This document shows, one piece after another, positions 22,831 to 31,916 of a stretch of DNA of 51,736 nt. The stretch is taken from NCBI GenBank assembly GCA_002416125.1, contig DIBU01000020.1, forward strand, positions 1-51,736. The letters run 5' to 3'. The notes below the pieces were generated by a model. It was not told the origin of the DNA, searched no databases, and was given only the letters and a program-made list of their open reading frames with translations. Source of the DNA: Halieaceae bacterium UBA5044. Lineage in GTDB: Bacteria; Pseudomonadota; Gammaproteobacteria; Pseudomonadales; Halieaceae. Positions within the stretch are counted from its first letter, which is position 1, and every line of letters starts with the position of its first letter. The translations under genes and the position numbers were made by a program.

Positions 22831-24045
22831 ATGCGCACCGACACCCAGTCCGCCGTTGAGCGGGTTTATCCGGAGATCGATTTCGCGACTGACCCATTGC
22901 CGGACTTCCACCAGCGCATGGCTGCCCTGCGTGATGCCGGGCGTCGCGTGGTGCCCGTCAATTATCTCGGCGCAACGGCCTGGATCATCCTGCGCCACGA
23001 GGACGTGTCGGCACTGTACCGCAATGAGTCTGGTGTGCCCGCTGCGCCGGCCTATCGCCGGCACTCGGAACCCGCCCAGGGCAAAACCCTGTTGTGTATG
23101 GAAGGGGATGAACATCGGGTTAACCGATTGCTGGTTTCGGGCGCCTTTCACCCGGGCGCCATTCGCCGCCGTATAGACACCCTGCTGCGGCCGCTCGCGG
23201 ATGAGTTGATCGACAGTCTTCGGGGTTGTTCCGGGGTGGATCTGGTGTCCGCCTACACCCACCGTTACCCGTTCAAGGTGATTACCGGCTTGCTCGGCAT
23301 TCCGGTGGAAGATGAGCCCGAGCTGCACCAGTGGCTTGATGGTCTGTTCCAGTTCCCGTGGAACCCGTCACTAGCGCTGGAGGCCCGGGCGGCGATCACG
23401 GACTACCTGGCGCCGATTGTGCAGCAGCGCCGCGCGCAGCCGCGGGACGACCTGCTCTCCCTGCTGGCGGCCGCTGACGTGGAGGGCAAGCGCTTGTCGG
23501 ATGAGGAGATTTTCTCCTTCGTGCGGCTGATTTTCCCCGCCGGAGCGGATACCACCTACCTGTCACTGGGAAGCCTGCTCTGGGCGGTGTTGCGGGATGA
23601 GGCCTTGCGCGCGAGCTTGTTGGCCGACCCCGCCCTGCATGCGGCCGCAGTGGATGAGGGTTTGCGGCTGTATGGAGCGGTGTGCCTGCAGCCGCGCTAT
23701 ACGGAGCGGCAAATCACCGTGGCAGGCGTCACCATACCGGCCGATTCGGCGCTGCTCTACGGCAATGCCACGGCGAATCGCGACCCGGCGGTGTTTGCCG
23801 ATGCCGACACCTTCCGGCTGGACCGCGGCGCGCACCACAAGTCCGTCACGTTTGGTGGAGGCCCGCATTTCTGCCTGGGTTCACACCTGGCACGCGCGGA
23901 GATCGAAGTGTCGCTGGGCGCCCTGCTGGGCCGCCTGTCGGGGCTGCGCCTGGCAGATCCGGCCCAGCCCGGACCGCAGGGCGCGGTGTTGCGGGGCGTC
24001 AGGGAGCTGCCGGTGCGGTTCGATGCGGTCCTGCCGGCGGGATGA
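22831..24045 (+). CDS. Cytochrome P450 (soluble)
   Basis: This second P450 has 404 residues with a canonical I-helix AGADT, an E-x-x-R K-helix, and the haem loop FGGGPHFCLG with ligand Cys348. It is clearly related to the P450 at 19500-20672, sharing the general layout and an R-V-P type ending, but keeps the acid-Thr pair that the other lacks. GGGAGA lies before the ATG, 44 bp after the DUF3127 gene, so it may be cotranscribed with it. No redox partner is encoded nearby. The substrate is unknown. Confidence 0.93.
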   Translation: MRTDTQSAVERVYPEIDFATDPLPDFHQRMAALRDAGRRVVPVNYLGATAWIILRHEDVSALYRNESGVPAAPAYRRHSEPAQGKTLLCMEGDEHRVNRLLVSGAFHPGAIRRRIDTLLRPLADELIDSLRGCSGVDLVSAYTHRYPFKVITGLLGIPVEDEPELHQWLDGLFQFPWNPSLALEARAAITDYLAPIVQQRRAQPRDDLLSLLAAADVEGKRLSDEEIFSFVRLIFPAGADTTYLSLGSLLWAVLRDEALRASLLADPALHAAAVDEGLRLYGAVCLQPRYTERQITVAGVTIPADSALLYGNATANRDPAVFADADTFRLDRGAHHKSVTFGGGPHFCLGSHLARAEIEVSLGALLGRLSGLRLADPAQPGPQGAVLRGVRELPVRFDAVLPAG

Positions 24046-24048
24046 TAC

Positions 24049-24558
24049 TCAGGCGGACTGCGGCGGCATGTAGTTGGCCGCCCACACTACGGTGTCGCTG
24101 CCACTGGCGTAGTCGGTGATGAGGGCAGAGCGCACGTTGAAGGTGCTGGCGCTGATCAGCCACTCGCCGTCAATGCGGCGGTATTCATCCTCGTAGAAGC
24201 CGCCGAGTTGCACGGTGGTCTTGTCCTGTGTGTTGATGCTGTGGAAACGCAGCCCCACCCGCGCGCGCGCGGTGTCGGCCCCGGTAATCTCGACCAGCAT
24301 GTTCTCCGCGTGGTGCATGTCGACGATGTGCTCGTGACAGCCCAGGGCGACAAACACTGCAACAAAGTCCTCGCGGTTGGCGAACTGCCCGATATGGCCG
24401 AAATTGATGTTCACCGGGCCAGGCGCGAAACAGGCTGTCACCTGCTCGGGTGATTTGTCGTCACAGGCATTCAGGTAGCGGTATTTGAGTTCGCGAATGG
24501 CCTGCTTGTCCAACAGGGTCTGCAGTGCGTCCTGCGCATCGGCGCTGTCGACAGCCAT
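24049..24558 (-). CDS. SnoaL/NTF2-like domain protein
   Basis: The 169-residue protein resembles the NTF2-like (SnoaL_4-type) family: an opening helix with LLDKQAIRELKYRYLNACD, then ACFAPGPVNINFG and alternating strands ending WLISASTFNVRS. Members are small alpha+beta enzymes or ligand binders acting on lipophilic or aromatic compounds. GGAGGAG stands before the ATG. It is convergent with the P450 gene, with only three bases between stops, and could take part in the same chemistry; this is not shown by the sequence. Confidence 0.82.
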   Translation of the reverse strand: MAVDSADAQDALQTLLDKQAIRELKYRYLNACDDKSPEQVTACFAPGPVNINFGHIGQFANREDFVAVFVALGCHEHIVDMHHAENMLVEITGADTARARVGLRFHSINTQDKTTVQLGGFYEDEYRRIDGEWLISASTFNVRSALITDYASGSDTVVWAANYMPPQSA

Positions 24559-24622
24559 GGTGTGCTCCTCCGGGTAACTATGCGCTGCAGCTTACCGCAG
24601 GCGCCCGCCGCTGTAAGTCCCC

Positions 24623-25642
24623 TCAGCCGTCGACCGCAACTTTTGACGGTGCTCCGGCAATTTCCTGAACCAGTCTCGGCAACAGGTAGCCGGGCAGCCG
24701 CGCGGCCATCTCGCGGTGCAGGCTGCGAGCCTGGTCCGCAGGCACGTCGAAATGCGCCGCGCCGCTCACCCGGTCGAGCAGGTGCAGGTAGTAAGGCAGT
24801 GCACCAGCCGCAAACAGACGCTCGCTCAGTGCGACCTGGGCATCGACTGAATCGTTGATGCCGGCCAGCAGTACCGTCTGATTGAGCAGTGTGATGTCGG
24901 CCCCGCGTACCTTGCGGAAGGCCGCTGCGACCCCGGTATCGATTTCATGGGCGTGGTTGGTGTGGACCACCAGGGTACTTTGCAGTCGCGGTGGGGTGAG
25001 CGCCCGCAACAAGTCGTCCGTTACGCGCTCGGGGATGACCACCGGCAGGCGTGTGTGTACCCGCAGGCGCTGCACGTGAGGGATGCCCGCGACCTGCTGC
25101 ACCAGTTCGGTGAGTTGCTGGTCGCTGGCCATCAGCGGGTCGCCACCGCTCAGGATGACTTCGCTGATGCTGTCGTCTGCAGCGATGTAGGCCAGTGCCT
25201 CGGGCCAGTCATTGCGGCCATTCTGGTTGTCGGCGTAGGGGAAATGCCGGCGAAAGCAGTAACGGCAGTGGATGGCGCAGCTGCCGGTGACAATCAGCAA
25301 GACGCGGCCGCGGTATTTGTGAATGATGCCCGGGTGGGGGTTGGCGCGGCCGGTCTCGCCGTTGGGGTCCGCTGTGAAACCCGCCACCTGCTGCATTTCC
25401 TGGGCCCCGGCGAGCACCTGCAGCAGCAGCGGGTCGCGCGGGTCTCCTGCCCGCATGCGCGCCACGAAGCCACGCGGCACCCGCAAAGGGAACTGCTGCA
25501 TGGCCGCAGCGCTCCAGCCGAGGGCGTCCGGCGAGAGCTCCAGCAGTGCGCAGAGCGCTTCCGGCGATGTCACCAGGTCGCGCAACGCGGCGCGCCAGTC
25601 AGCTGCGGGCTGGGCTGTCGTGAGCGGTATCAGTGCGGCCAT
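24623..25642 (-). CDS. epmB: EF-P beta-lysylation lysine 2,3-aminomutase EpmB
   Basis: EpmB is a radical SAM enzyme that converts alpha-lysine to (R)-beta-lysine for attachment to elongation factor P. The 339-residue protein has the 4Fe-4S motif CAIHCRYCFRR (C122, C126, C129), SGGDPLM as the SAM-binding GGDP motif, and VHTRLPVVIP, all typical. The N-terminal extension (TTAQPAADWRAALRDLVTSPEAL) matches EpmB rather than stand-alone lysine aminomutases. Neither efp nor epmA lies next to it here; instead it follows an FAD oxidoreductase gene by eight bases. A broader aminomutase role is less likely. Confidence 0.92.
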   Translation of the reverse strand: MAALIPLTTAQPAADWRAALRDLVTSPEALCALLELSPDALGWSAAAMQQFPLRVPRGFVARMRAGDPRDPLLLQVLAGAQEMQQVAGFTADPNGETGRANPHPGIIHKYRGRVLLIVTGSCAIHCRYCFRRHFPYADNQNGRNDWPEALAYIAADDSISEVILSGGDPLMASDQQLTELVQQVAGIPHVQRLRVHTRLPVVIPERVTDDLLRALTPPRLQSTLVVHTNHAHEIDTGVAAAFRKVRGADITLLNQTVLLAGINDSVDAQVALSERLFAAGALPYYLHLLDRVSGAAHFDVPADQARSLHREMAARLPGYLLPRLVQEIAGAPSKVAVDG

Positions 25643-25650
25643 GGTATCCC

Positions 25651-26934
25651 CTATCCCAGCCTGTCGCGCAGGCTGTAGAACAGCATCCCGGCCACCAGCC
25701 CGGGCCAGCGCAGCAATGTGCCGCCGGGAAAGCGCGGCGAGGGCACGCTGGCCATGACGTCAAAGCGCTCGGCGCTGCCGCTGATCACTTCTGCCAGCAG
25801 CTTGCCCGCCAGCGTCGCGGTGGGTACGCCGTGCCCGGAGTAGCCGTGGGCGTAAAACACGCCCTGCGACAGCCGACCGAAATCCGGCATGCGGTTGAGC
25901 GTGATAGCGAGTGTGCCGCCCCAGCCATAGTCGATGCGGGTGCGCGCCAGTTCCGGGTAAATGCGCAGCATGTACTTGCGCACGAAACCTTTGATGTCCG
26001 CCGGGAAGCGGCGGCTGTAGGACTCGCCACCGCCGAACAGCAGGCGGCGGTCGGCGGACAGTTTCCAGTAGTTGACCACAAACAGGGTATCCGACATGGA
26101 GCAGTCGTCCCGGATCAGCTGTTGCGCCAGCGTCTCGGGCAGGGGCTCGGTGGCCAGCATGTAGTTGTTGATGGGCATGATGCGCCCCGCGGCGCGGGGC
26201 TCCAGATGCTCAAGGTAGCCGTTGCAGGCCAGCACCAGGTAGTTGCAGTCCACGCGCCCCTCGTCAGTGGACACCGCCACCCTGCCGTCCTCCCGGTAAT
26301 GCGTCACGCGGCTGCCCTCATGCAGCACAGCGCCCAGGTCCCGCGCAGCGCGCGCCAGGCCCAGGGCATAGTTGAGGGGGTGCAGGTGCCGGGCCCCGCT
26401 GTCGAAGGTGGCGCCGTGAAAACCCTGGCCGGAGGTCATCTGGGCCAGTTCATCGGCCTCCACGTAGCGGATGTCGTCGTAGCCGTACACCCGGTTGAGG
26501 TGGTCGACATCGGCGGCGAGTTCGCTGGCATCGCCGCGTTTGGATGCCACGTGCAGGTTGCCGCTGCGCAGGTCGCAGTCGATGTCGTGCTCGGCAATCA
26601 GGTCGCAGACGGTTTCCACCGCTTCCAGGCCCAGCTGCCACAGGGCCTGTGCCTGCTCCAGCCCCACCCACTTCTCCAGCTGCTCCTGGCCGGCGCGTTG
26701 CCCGGTACCCACGTGCCCGCCGTTGCGCCCGGACGCACCCCAGCCGACGCGATTGGCCTCCAGCAGTATCACGCTGTAGCCACGCTGGCGCAGGTGGATG
26801 GCCGCTGACAGCCCGGTATATCCCCCGCCCACGATGCACACGTCCGCTGCAGCGGCGCCGCGCAGCGGAGGGAAGGACAGGCTCTGGTTGGCCGTGGCGG
26901 CGTACCAGGAGTCAACGTGGGCTTCGGGTTGCAT
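25651..26934 (-). CDS. FAD-dependent amine oxidoreductase, PuuB/OrdL-like
   Basis: This 427-residue flavoprotein of the DAO family starts with an ADP-binding fold, VCIVGGGYTGLSAA (32-45), and continues with GWGASGRNGGHVGTGQ, a stretch typical of gamma-glutamylputrescine oxidase-like enzymes. Near the C-terminus it has FYAHGYSGHGV, the second FAD contact. It probably oxidises a gamma-glutamylated amine with release of hydrogen peroxide. It is divergent from a glutamine synthetase-like ligase, giving a pair equivalent to PuuA-PuuB of putrescine breakdown. Substrate choice is inferred from this pairing. Confidence 0.88.
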   Translation of the reverse strand: MQPEAHVDSWYAATANQSLSFPPLRGAAAADVCIVGGGYTGLSAAIHLRQRGYSVILLEANRVGWGASGRNGGHVGTGQRAGQEQLEKWVGLEQAQALWQLGLEAVETVCDLIAEHDIDCDLRSGNLHVASKRGDASELAADVDHLNRVYGYDDIRYVEADELAQMTSGQGFHGATFDSGARHLHPLNYALGLARAARDLGAVLHEGSRVTHYREDGRVAVSTDEGRVDCNYLVLACNGYLEHLEPRAAGRIMPINNYMLATEPLPETLAQQLIRDDCSMSDTLFVVNYWKLSADRRLLFGGGESYSRRFPADIKGFVRKYMLRIYPELARTRIDYGWGGTLAITLNRMPDFGRLSQGVFYAHGYSGHGVPTATLAGKLLAEVISGSAERFDVMASVPSPRFPGGTLLRWPGLVAGMLFYSLRDRLG

Positions 26935-27046
26935 GCCGCGATTATACGGAATCCTGGGCCAAAAGCCGCATTTTGCCGGTGGTCTGACCCTTGCGGCGCT
27001 GCGGGCACTGCTGCAAACTCAGGTCGTTCTCCTCCTTGGATTCTGT

Positions 27047-28396
27047 ATGAACACCGACACCCGGGCCATTCACGAGTGGCTCAAGCAGCACAAGATATCG
27101 GAAGTGGAGTGTCTGGTGCCCGACATGACGGGTAACGCGCGGGGCAAGTTCATTCCCGCGCACCAGTTCCTGAGCATGGGTAACCCCAAGCTGCCGGAAA
27201 GCATCATGATCCAGACGGTCACCGGTGAGTACTCAGATGACCACTGGGATTTTGTCGAGCCGACCGACGCGGACATGATCCTCAAGCCGGATCCGGCGAC
27301 ACTGCGGGTTGTACCCTGGGCCAGGGAACCCACGGCGCAGATCATCCACGACTGCTACAAGCGCTCCGGCGAGCGCCACCCGCTGTCCACGCGCAACGTG
27401 TTGCGCCATATCCTGGACCTGTATGCCGCCGAGGGCCTGCAGCCCGTTGTGGCGCCCGAGGTGGAGTTCTACCTGGTGGCGAAGAACACGGACCCGGACT
27501 ACGAACTGCTGCCACCGAAAGGGCGTTCGGGGCGCCGGGAGTCTGCGCGCCTGTCCTACAGCATTGACGCGGTGACCGAGTTCGAAGACTTCGTCGAGGA
27601 CATGTACGACTACGCCGACGAACAGAAGCTTCAGGTGGATACGCTGATTCACGAAAACGGCGCGGCGCAGATGGAGATCAACTTCCTGCATGGCGATGCC
27701 ATGGCGCTGGCCGACCAGGTGTTTGTCTTCAAGCGCACCGTGCGCGAGACCGCGCACAAGCACGGCATGTACGCGACCTTCATGGCCAAGCCCATGCAGC
27801 GCGAACCGGGCAGTGCGATGCACATCCACCAGAGCGTGGTGCGCGCGGGGTCGGGCGAAAATATCTTTGTGGACGCGAACGGCCAGCACACCCCCGCCTT
27901 CCTGTCCTACATTGCGGGCTTGCAACGCTACACGCCGGAGCTGATCAGTCTCTATGCGCCGAACGTGAACTCCTACCGCCGCCTGGCGCCGGAGATTGCC
28001 GCCCCGATCAACCTCAACTGGGGCATGGACAACCGCACCACCGCCTTCCGCGTGCCCTGGGGCCCGCCGGAGTCAACCCGTGTGGAAAACCGCTTTCCCG
28101 GCGCCGACGCCAACCCCTACCTGGCAATTGCGGCCACGCTGGCCAGCGGCTACCTCGGCATGAAACAGGGCCTTAGCCCGACTGAGCCGCACCAGGGTAC
28201 GGCCAATGAGGACGACGTGGCGGTCGCGCGCACCCTGGAGGAGGGGCTGCGCAACCTGCACAACACGCCGGAGCTGCAGGACATGTTTGGCGATCTGTTC
28301 CTGCGTGCCTATGCAGCGGTGAAGCTGGACGAGTTCGAGGAGTTCAACCGGGTTATCAGTTCCTGGGAACGCGAGCACCTGTTGCTGCAGGTGTGA
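27047..28396 (+). CDS. Glutamine synthetase-family ligase, PuuA-like
   Basis: The 449-residue enzyme belongs to the glutamine synthetase superfamily and probably ligates glutamate to an amine such as putrescine. It has the beta-Grasp start (AIHEWLKQHKISEVECLVPD), the catalytic PEVEFYL and NGAAQMEINF metal-binding segments, GSAMHIHQS with the ATP/metal His, and NSYRRLAPEIAAP with PWGPPESTRVENR as nucleotide-binding parts. The ATG at 27047 is used because the upstream frame overlaps the divergent oxidoreductase gene. Lacking the adenylylation loop context, it is not the assimilatory GlnA. The divergent PuuB-like partner supports polyamine catabolism. Confidence 0.9.
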   Translation: MNTDTRAIHEWLKQHKISEVECLVPDMTGNARGKFIPAHQFLSMGNPKLPESIMIQTVTGEYSDDHWDFVEPTDADMILKPDPATLRVVPWAREPTAQIIHDCYKRSGERHPLSTRNVLRHILDLYAAEGLQPVVAPEVEFYLVAKNTDPDYELLPPKGRSGRRESARLSYSIDAVTEFEDFVEDMYDYADEQKLQVDTLIHENGAAQMEINFLHGDAMALADQVFVFKRTVRETAHKHGMYATFMAKPMQREPGSAMHIHQSVVRAGSGENIFVDANGQHTPAFLSYIAGLQRYTPELISLYAPNVNSYRRLAPEIAAPINLNWGMDNRTTAFRVPWGPPESTRVENRFPGADANPYLAIAATLASGYLGMKQGLSPTEPHQGTANEDDVAVARTLEEGLRNLHNTPELQDMFGDLFLRAYAAVKLDEFEEFNRVISSWEREHLLLQV

Positions 28397-28417
28397 CGCC
28401 GGTCAGCGGGTGGCCTG

Positions 28418-28624
28418 TCAGAGCTTTTCTTCCAGACCGATGTGCTCAATGCGCGGATAGGGCCGCCAGGTAAAAACCTGCTGGTGGTTGCAGATCATGC
28501 AGCGGTGGTCAATCTCGCCGGTTTTCGGGTCCATGTCACCACAGGCAGCCATCATGCCCTTGCCGCAGGCATCACACACGTAATTGACTTCTATCGGCCG
28601 GACTTCGCGTTTCAATTCTGGCAT
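28418..28624 (-). CDS. Small zinc-ribbon protein
   Basis: The 68-residue protein has two CxxC knuckles, CDAC (C17, C20) and CMIC (C42, C45), expected to bind one zinc. Another Cys lies in AACGD. The rest is polar, ending VFTWRPYPRIEHIGLEEK. AGGAGG precedes the start by 11 bases. It is convergent with the glutamine synthetase-like gene and follows the radical SAM gene on the same strand after about 30 bp, so the two may be cotranscribed. The function is unknown. Confidence 0.78.
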   Translation of the reverse strand: MPELKREVRPIEVNYVCDACGKGMMAACGDMDPKTGEIDHRCMICNHQQVFTWRPYPRIEHIGLEEKL

Positions 28625-28653
28625 GACCCAGCAACCCTCCTGTGAATGTGCGC

Positions 28654-30522
28654 CTATGCGAGTTCGACCGCCAGTGTACCTGATTCCCGGCCCAGCACCA
28701 CGCCCCGCAGCCAGCTGCCGCCGTCCGCGTCACGCAGGATATCGCCCACGCCGCCGGGGTGCCTTATGCGCAGTGTGCAGGGTGCCGGAGGGCGGTGCTC
28801 TGGCGGCAGGGTCATCGCCGAGAGGGCCTGCTGCACCGCGTCCGCGGCAAAGTCGAAGTGCGCCAGTGTGTCCTGTTCCCGGCCGACTCGCGGGCACAGG
28901 GCGCGATCCAGTGCCAGCACCTGCAGTGCACCCTGCGGGTCCTGCCCGTGCGCTTTGCAGTGTGCAGCAATCACTGTCGCAAGCGCCGTGTAGAGGCGCT
29001 CGGGTGCCGCGAGGGCGGCCAGGTAGATGGCGTTGCGCTGTTCGTAGATGACCATGCGGTCGCTGTGGTCCAGCGCACCCAATGCGGCCTGAAAGGTGTC
29101 GATGATGGCCCGCAGGCACTCGCGCAGCAGCGGCGACACCGGTACCTCGCCCTGCAGTGCCAGCAGGCGTGTAGTCAGCGGCATGATGTAGCCATGTACC
29201 AGCAGGATGTGGGCACTGATCAGGAAGTAACCCTCTTCCCCTTCGTCGCGCGAAAAGGTGTGGCAGCCCACCACGTATTCACCCTTGGCCTTGCCGTAGC
29301 CGGCGACGGGAATGGCTTCGATGCGGTACTCCTCGCGGCGCGCATAGAATTCCGTGCCCGGCAGCAGGGTGTAGCCGAAGATGTTGATGTTGGGAAAGGT
29401 GGCCAGCAGGGTGTCGAGATTGCGTTCGAAGTCCGCGAGGTTATCGCCCGGCAAGCCCCAGATCAGCTCTGCGGCGATGGGTACGCCTTGTTCGGACATC
29501 TGCCGCGCAATGGGCTCGTATTCGTTGGCGCTCATGTTCTGCCGGTTGCTCAGGCGCAGCGCTTCCGGCGTGAGAGTCTGCAGGGCGAGCTGGTAGTGTG
29601 GCAGCAGCTGGTTGCGGTTCAGCAGCAGAGCGATTTCCTGCACCTGGCGGCTGTGTTTCTTCGACCAAGAGGTGGCGAAGCTGCGCGGCAGCCCGGTGCG
29701 TTCCTTGAGTTCGACAATCATCTGCGCCTTTGCCAGGTCCTGCTTCAGGGCGCCGAAGTTGGAGTCGGCCAGCCAGATGTTGGCAATGCCGGCGGCAACG
29801 ATTTTCTCCCAGTCATCGCGTATGCGCTGCAACGACCACTGGTACATCTTGCTGCCGATGGCTCCGGTGCCCCACTCGCAGAAGGCACATTTGAACGGGC
29901 AGCCGCGGCTGGTCTCATAGGCGATGGCCGCGTAGCGCGGGCTGCCGTCCGGATGGGTCAGTTCCAGCACGTCCAGCGGGGACGGGAACGCATCCAGTTC
30001 CCGGCAGCGCTCCCGGGCACGGGTGCGCAGCAGCTTGCCGTCCTGTAGAAACGCCAGGCCATCGATCTGCTGCCAGTGCGCCCGACTTTCGCTGTCCAGA
30101 AATTGCTGGAAGGTGACCTCAGCCTCTCCGAGAAACACCACGTCCAGCGCTTCCTCGCCGACGTAATCCTCCGCCTGCTGTACGTGCGGGCCGCCGGCAA
30201 TCAGGGTCAGTTCCGGCGCCAGCTGCCGCAGCCGGTGGGCCAGCGCCAGAAACTCAGCCGCATTCCAGGTGTAGACGCTGAAGCCCAGCACGGGGCGCAG
30301 CCCCGCCGCAACCGCCTCACGCACCAGCGCCGGGCCGGTAGCGGACCACGCCTCAAACCAGTGCTCGATGTCGTCAGCCTGCTGGAAGTGGACCAGTTCG
30401 ATACGGGTGTCGGCGCTGCGGGCGCCGTAGCGCCGGTAGTAGGATGACAGGGCGGCGGTTGTGGTGGGGGGTGCGTTGAATTGCTCTGAGTCCATACTCA
30501 GAAGCCAGACCGGGCGCTGCAC
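28654..30522 (-). CDS. B12-binding radical SAM protein
   Basis: This 622-residue enzyme has an N-terminal cobalamin-binding Rossmann-like domain (GFSVYTWNAAEFLAL, then IAGGPHVQ and VVFLGEAE) followed by a radical SAM domain with CPFKCAFCEWG (C208, C212, C215) and a long C-terminal region that I cannot assign. The GTG at 30522 follows GGAG by eight bases. Such proteins do methylations or rearrangements at unreactive carbons, but many lack a known substrate. The FCEWG and YQWSLQRI segments recall B12 radical SAM proteins found alone in gammaproteobacteria. No clear pathway partner sits beside it. Confidence 0.88.
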   Translation of the reverse strand: MQRPVWLLSMDSEQFNAPPTTTAALSSYYRRYGARSADTRIELVHFQQADDIEHWFEAWSATGPALVREAVAAGLRPVLGFSVYTWNAAEFLALAHRLRQLAPELTLIAGGPHVQQAEDYVGEEALDVVFLGEAEVTFQQFLDSESRAHWQQIDGLAFLQDGKLLRTRARERCRELDAFPSPLDVLELTHPDGSPRYAAIAYETSRGCPFKCAFCEWGTGAIGSKMYQWSLQRIRDDWEKIVAAGIANIWLADSNFGALKQDLAKAQMIVELKERTGLPRSFATSWSKKHSRQVQEIALLLNRNQLLPHYQLALQTLTPEALRLSNRQNMSANEYEPIARQMSEQGVPIAAELIWGLPGDNLADFERNLDTLLATFPNINIFGYTLLPGTEFYARREEYRIEAIPVAGYGKAKGEYVVGCHTFSRDEGEEGYFLISAHILLVHGYIMPLTTRLLALQGEVPVSPLLRECLRAIIDTFQAALGALDHSDRMVIYEQRNAIYLAALAAPERLYTALATVIAAHCKAHGQDPQGALQVLALDRALCPRVGREQDTLAHFDFAADAVQQALSAMTLPPEHRPPAPCTLRIRHPGGVGDILRDADGGSWLRGVVLGRESGTLAVELA

Positions 30523-30633
30523 GTGGCGTGCTCCAACAAGAGTGACGCTGCAATGTAGCGAATTGCGCCGGTTTTGCCCAGAATTTCAGGTAGCGCCGAA
30601 AGGCGGGCGCGCGGTGGCGCCCGCAGTGCGTTG

Positions 30634-30855
30634 CTAGAAGTCGCCCAGTTCCAGGTCGTAGTAGCCCAGCTCTTCGCGCAGGCGACGCTGTTCCAGACGC
30701 TGTTCGGCGCGACGGCGCTTTTCCGCCAGGCGCTGCTTCTCGGTGGAAACCGGAATCACGTCGTCGAAATCGTCATCGCTCATATCCAGCAGCGCCGGCT
30801 CGAAAATATCGTCCAGGCCATCGTTGTTGGACTGCTCTTGGGTACGCTCAGTCAT
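30634..30855 (-). CDS. Small acidic/coiled-coil protein, possibly PA3496-like
   Basis: The 73-residue protein has an acidic first half (DDIFEPALLDMSDDDFDDV) and a basic helical second half (EKRRRAEQRLEQRRLREEL) ending in YYDLELGDF. This pattern resembles the short PA3496-type proteins of gammaproteobacteria, annotated as putative envelope-integrity factors, but I recall the family only roughly. GGAGG lies upstream of the ATG. It stands alone, with more than 100 bp on its left and 340 bp on its right. Confidence 0.65.
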   Translation of the reverse strand: MTERTQEQSNNDGLDDIFEPALLDMSDDDFDDVIPVSTEKQRLAEKRRRAEQRLEQRRLREELGYYDLELGDF

Positions 30856-31195
30856 AAATCACCTCCAGATGATTTACAGCTTCAATTTCGGCGCAATATC
30901 ACTCAGCACTTTTGGCGAGTAAATCAAAATTTTGTGGCATTTATAACAAAAATCTGCGCCGTGTGAAGCAGGCGCAGCGCGTATTTTTAAAGATTGGTGG
31001 CCCGTGCCCATCCCGGGCATTCCCTGTACGCGAGGCTACGTCCCTGTAGTCTGTCTTCCCTGACCAACGGTTAACGGGCCACCCTGCAGACAGTTTGCAA
31101 AGCCCGTGCCACTGCGCACAGGGCGTCGCAGCGGGGGCTGTAGTGCGCGCCCTGCCGTTCAGGGGGATGTCGGACGTGTCCGTCAACGTCCGTGG
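30856..31195. other. Gene-free stretch holding a possible structured RNA
   Basis: No gene fits these 340 bp. GGTGGCCCGT (30996-31005) and its exact complement ACGGGCCACC (31074-31083) close an 88-base segment that also contains a small GCCC/GGGC hairpin and three TCCCTG words. Just right of it CAGGGCG and CGCCCTG form a further inverted repeat (near 31116-31160). This could be a small RNA or long-range terminator structure; no known RNA family was recognised. Confidence 0.35.
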
Positions 31196-31729
31196 TCAGT
31201 TCGCAGGCTGGTCCTGGGTGATGCGCTGCAGAATGTGCAGGGCGGTTTGCTGTGGATCACCGTCTCCGCTGGCAATGATGTGGGTGGCGTAGCGCTCATA
31301 GAGCGGCGTGCGTTCCCGGAATACGTCGGCAAAACTGTGCGCGCTGTCGCTGGCGATACCCCGTGGCGGTGCAGCGGCTACCCGGCGGCTCAGCGTTTCC
31401 AGGTCCACCTGCAGATAGACCACCGGTCCCGCCGCGCGCAGGCGCTGCATGGTGGCGGGGCTGTAGACCACGCTGCCGCCGGTGGCGATCACACTGTTCT
31501 CCAGCGGGGTGCTGAGCAATACCGCTTCCTCCAGCGCGCGCAGTGCCAGGTGCCCCTGCGTGTCCACGATGTCCTGCAGGGTAGCGCCGGCGCGGCGCTG
31601 GATGCCCAGGTCGGTGTCGTTGAAATCCAGCCCGGCGAGCTTGGCAAGCAGCACGCCAACCGTGCTCTTGCCCGCGCCGGGCATGCCGATCAGGCTGATG
31701 GTGCGGGGCGTGGTGGGACTGTTCTGCAC
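31196..31729 (-). CDS. aroK: Shikimate kinase
   Basis: The enzyme phosphorylates shikimate in the aromatic amino-acid pathway. From the GTG at 31729 (preceded by AGGA at a nine-base distance) it has 177 residues. The Walker A GMPGAGKSTVG (15-25) follows a short start, DFNDTD holds the shikimate-binding Asp, and GGSVVYSP is the family's GG motif; the lid contains RTPLYERYA with its Arg. It stands alone, not next to aroB as is common in gammaproteobacteria, so it may be a second copy. A longer frame upstream (to 31867) is not supported. Confidence 0.87.
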   Translation of the reverse strand: MQNSPTTPRTISLIGMPGAGKSTVGVLLAKLAGLDFNDTDLGIQRRAGATLQDIVDTQGHLALRALEEAVLLSTPLENSVIATGGSVVYSPATMQRLRAAGPVVYLQVDLETLSRRVAAAPPRGIASDSAHSFADVFRERTPLYERYATHIIASGDGDPQQTALHILQRITQDQPAN

Positions 31730-31916
31730 GGGTCCGGGTCCTGACTGCTCTTTGCGCACATTATCCGGCCGCCGGGGCCGGTTGCAAAGCGGCCTCTGCT
31801 CCTCGCTGCGCCGCAGGCCGGCTGCATGGCCTGCCGCGCAGCACGCTGTTGCGCCCCTGCGGGTCACTGGTTAGAGTGCGGGCTTACCCACCGGACGACT
31901 GACTCAAGGCCTCCCC

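Noticed and set aside
28759..30048. 429-codon plus-strand frame opposite the radical SAM gene
   Set aside because: Shadow in GC-rich DNA; the minus-strand frame has the full B12 and radical SAM motifs.
30856..31195. 6S, SRP or tmRNA in the gap before shikimate kinase
   Set aside because: The segment lacks the conserved blocks of these RNAs, so only a general structured-RNA possibility is kept.
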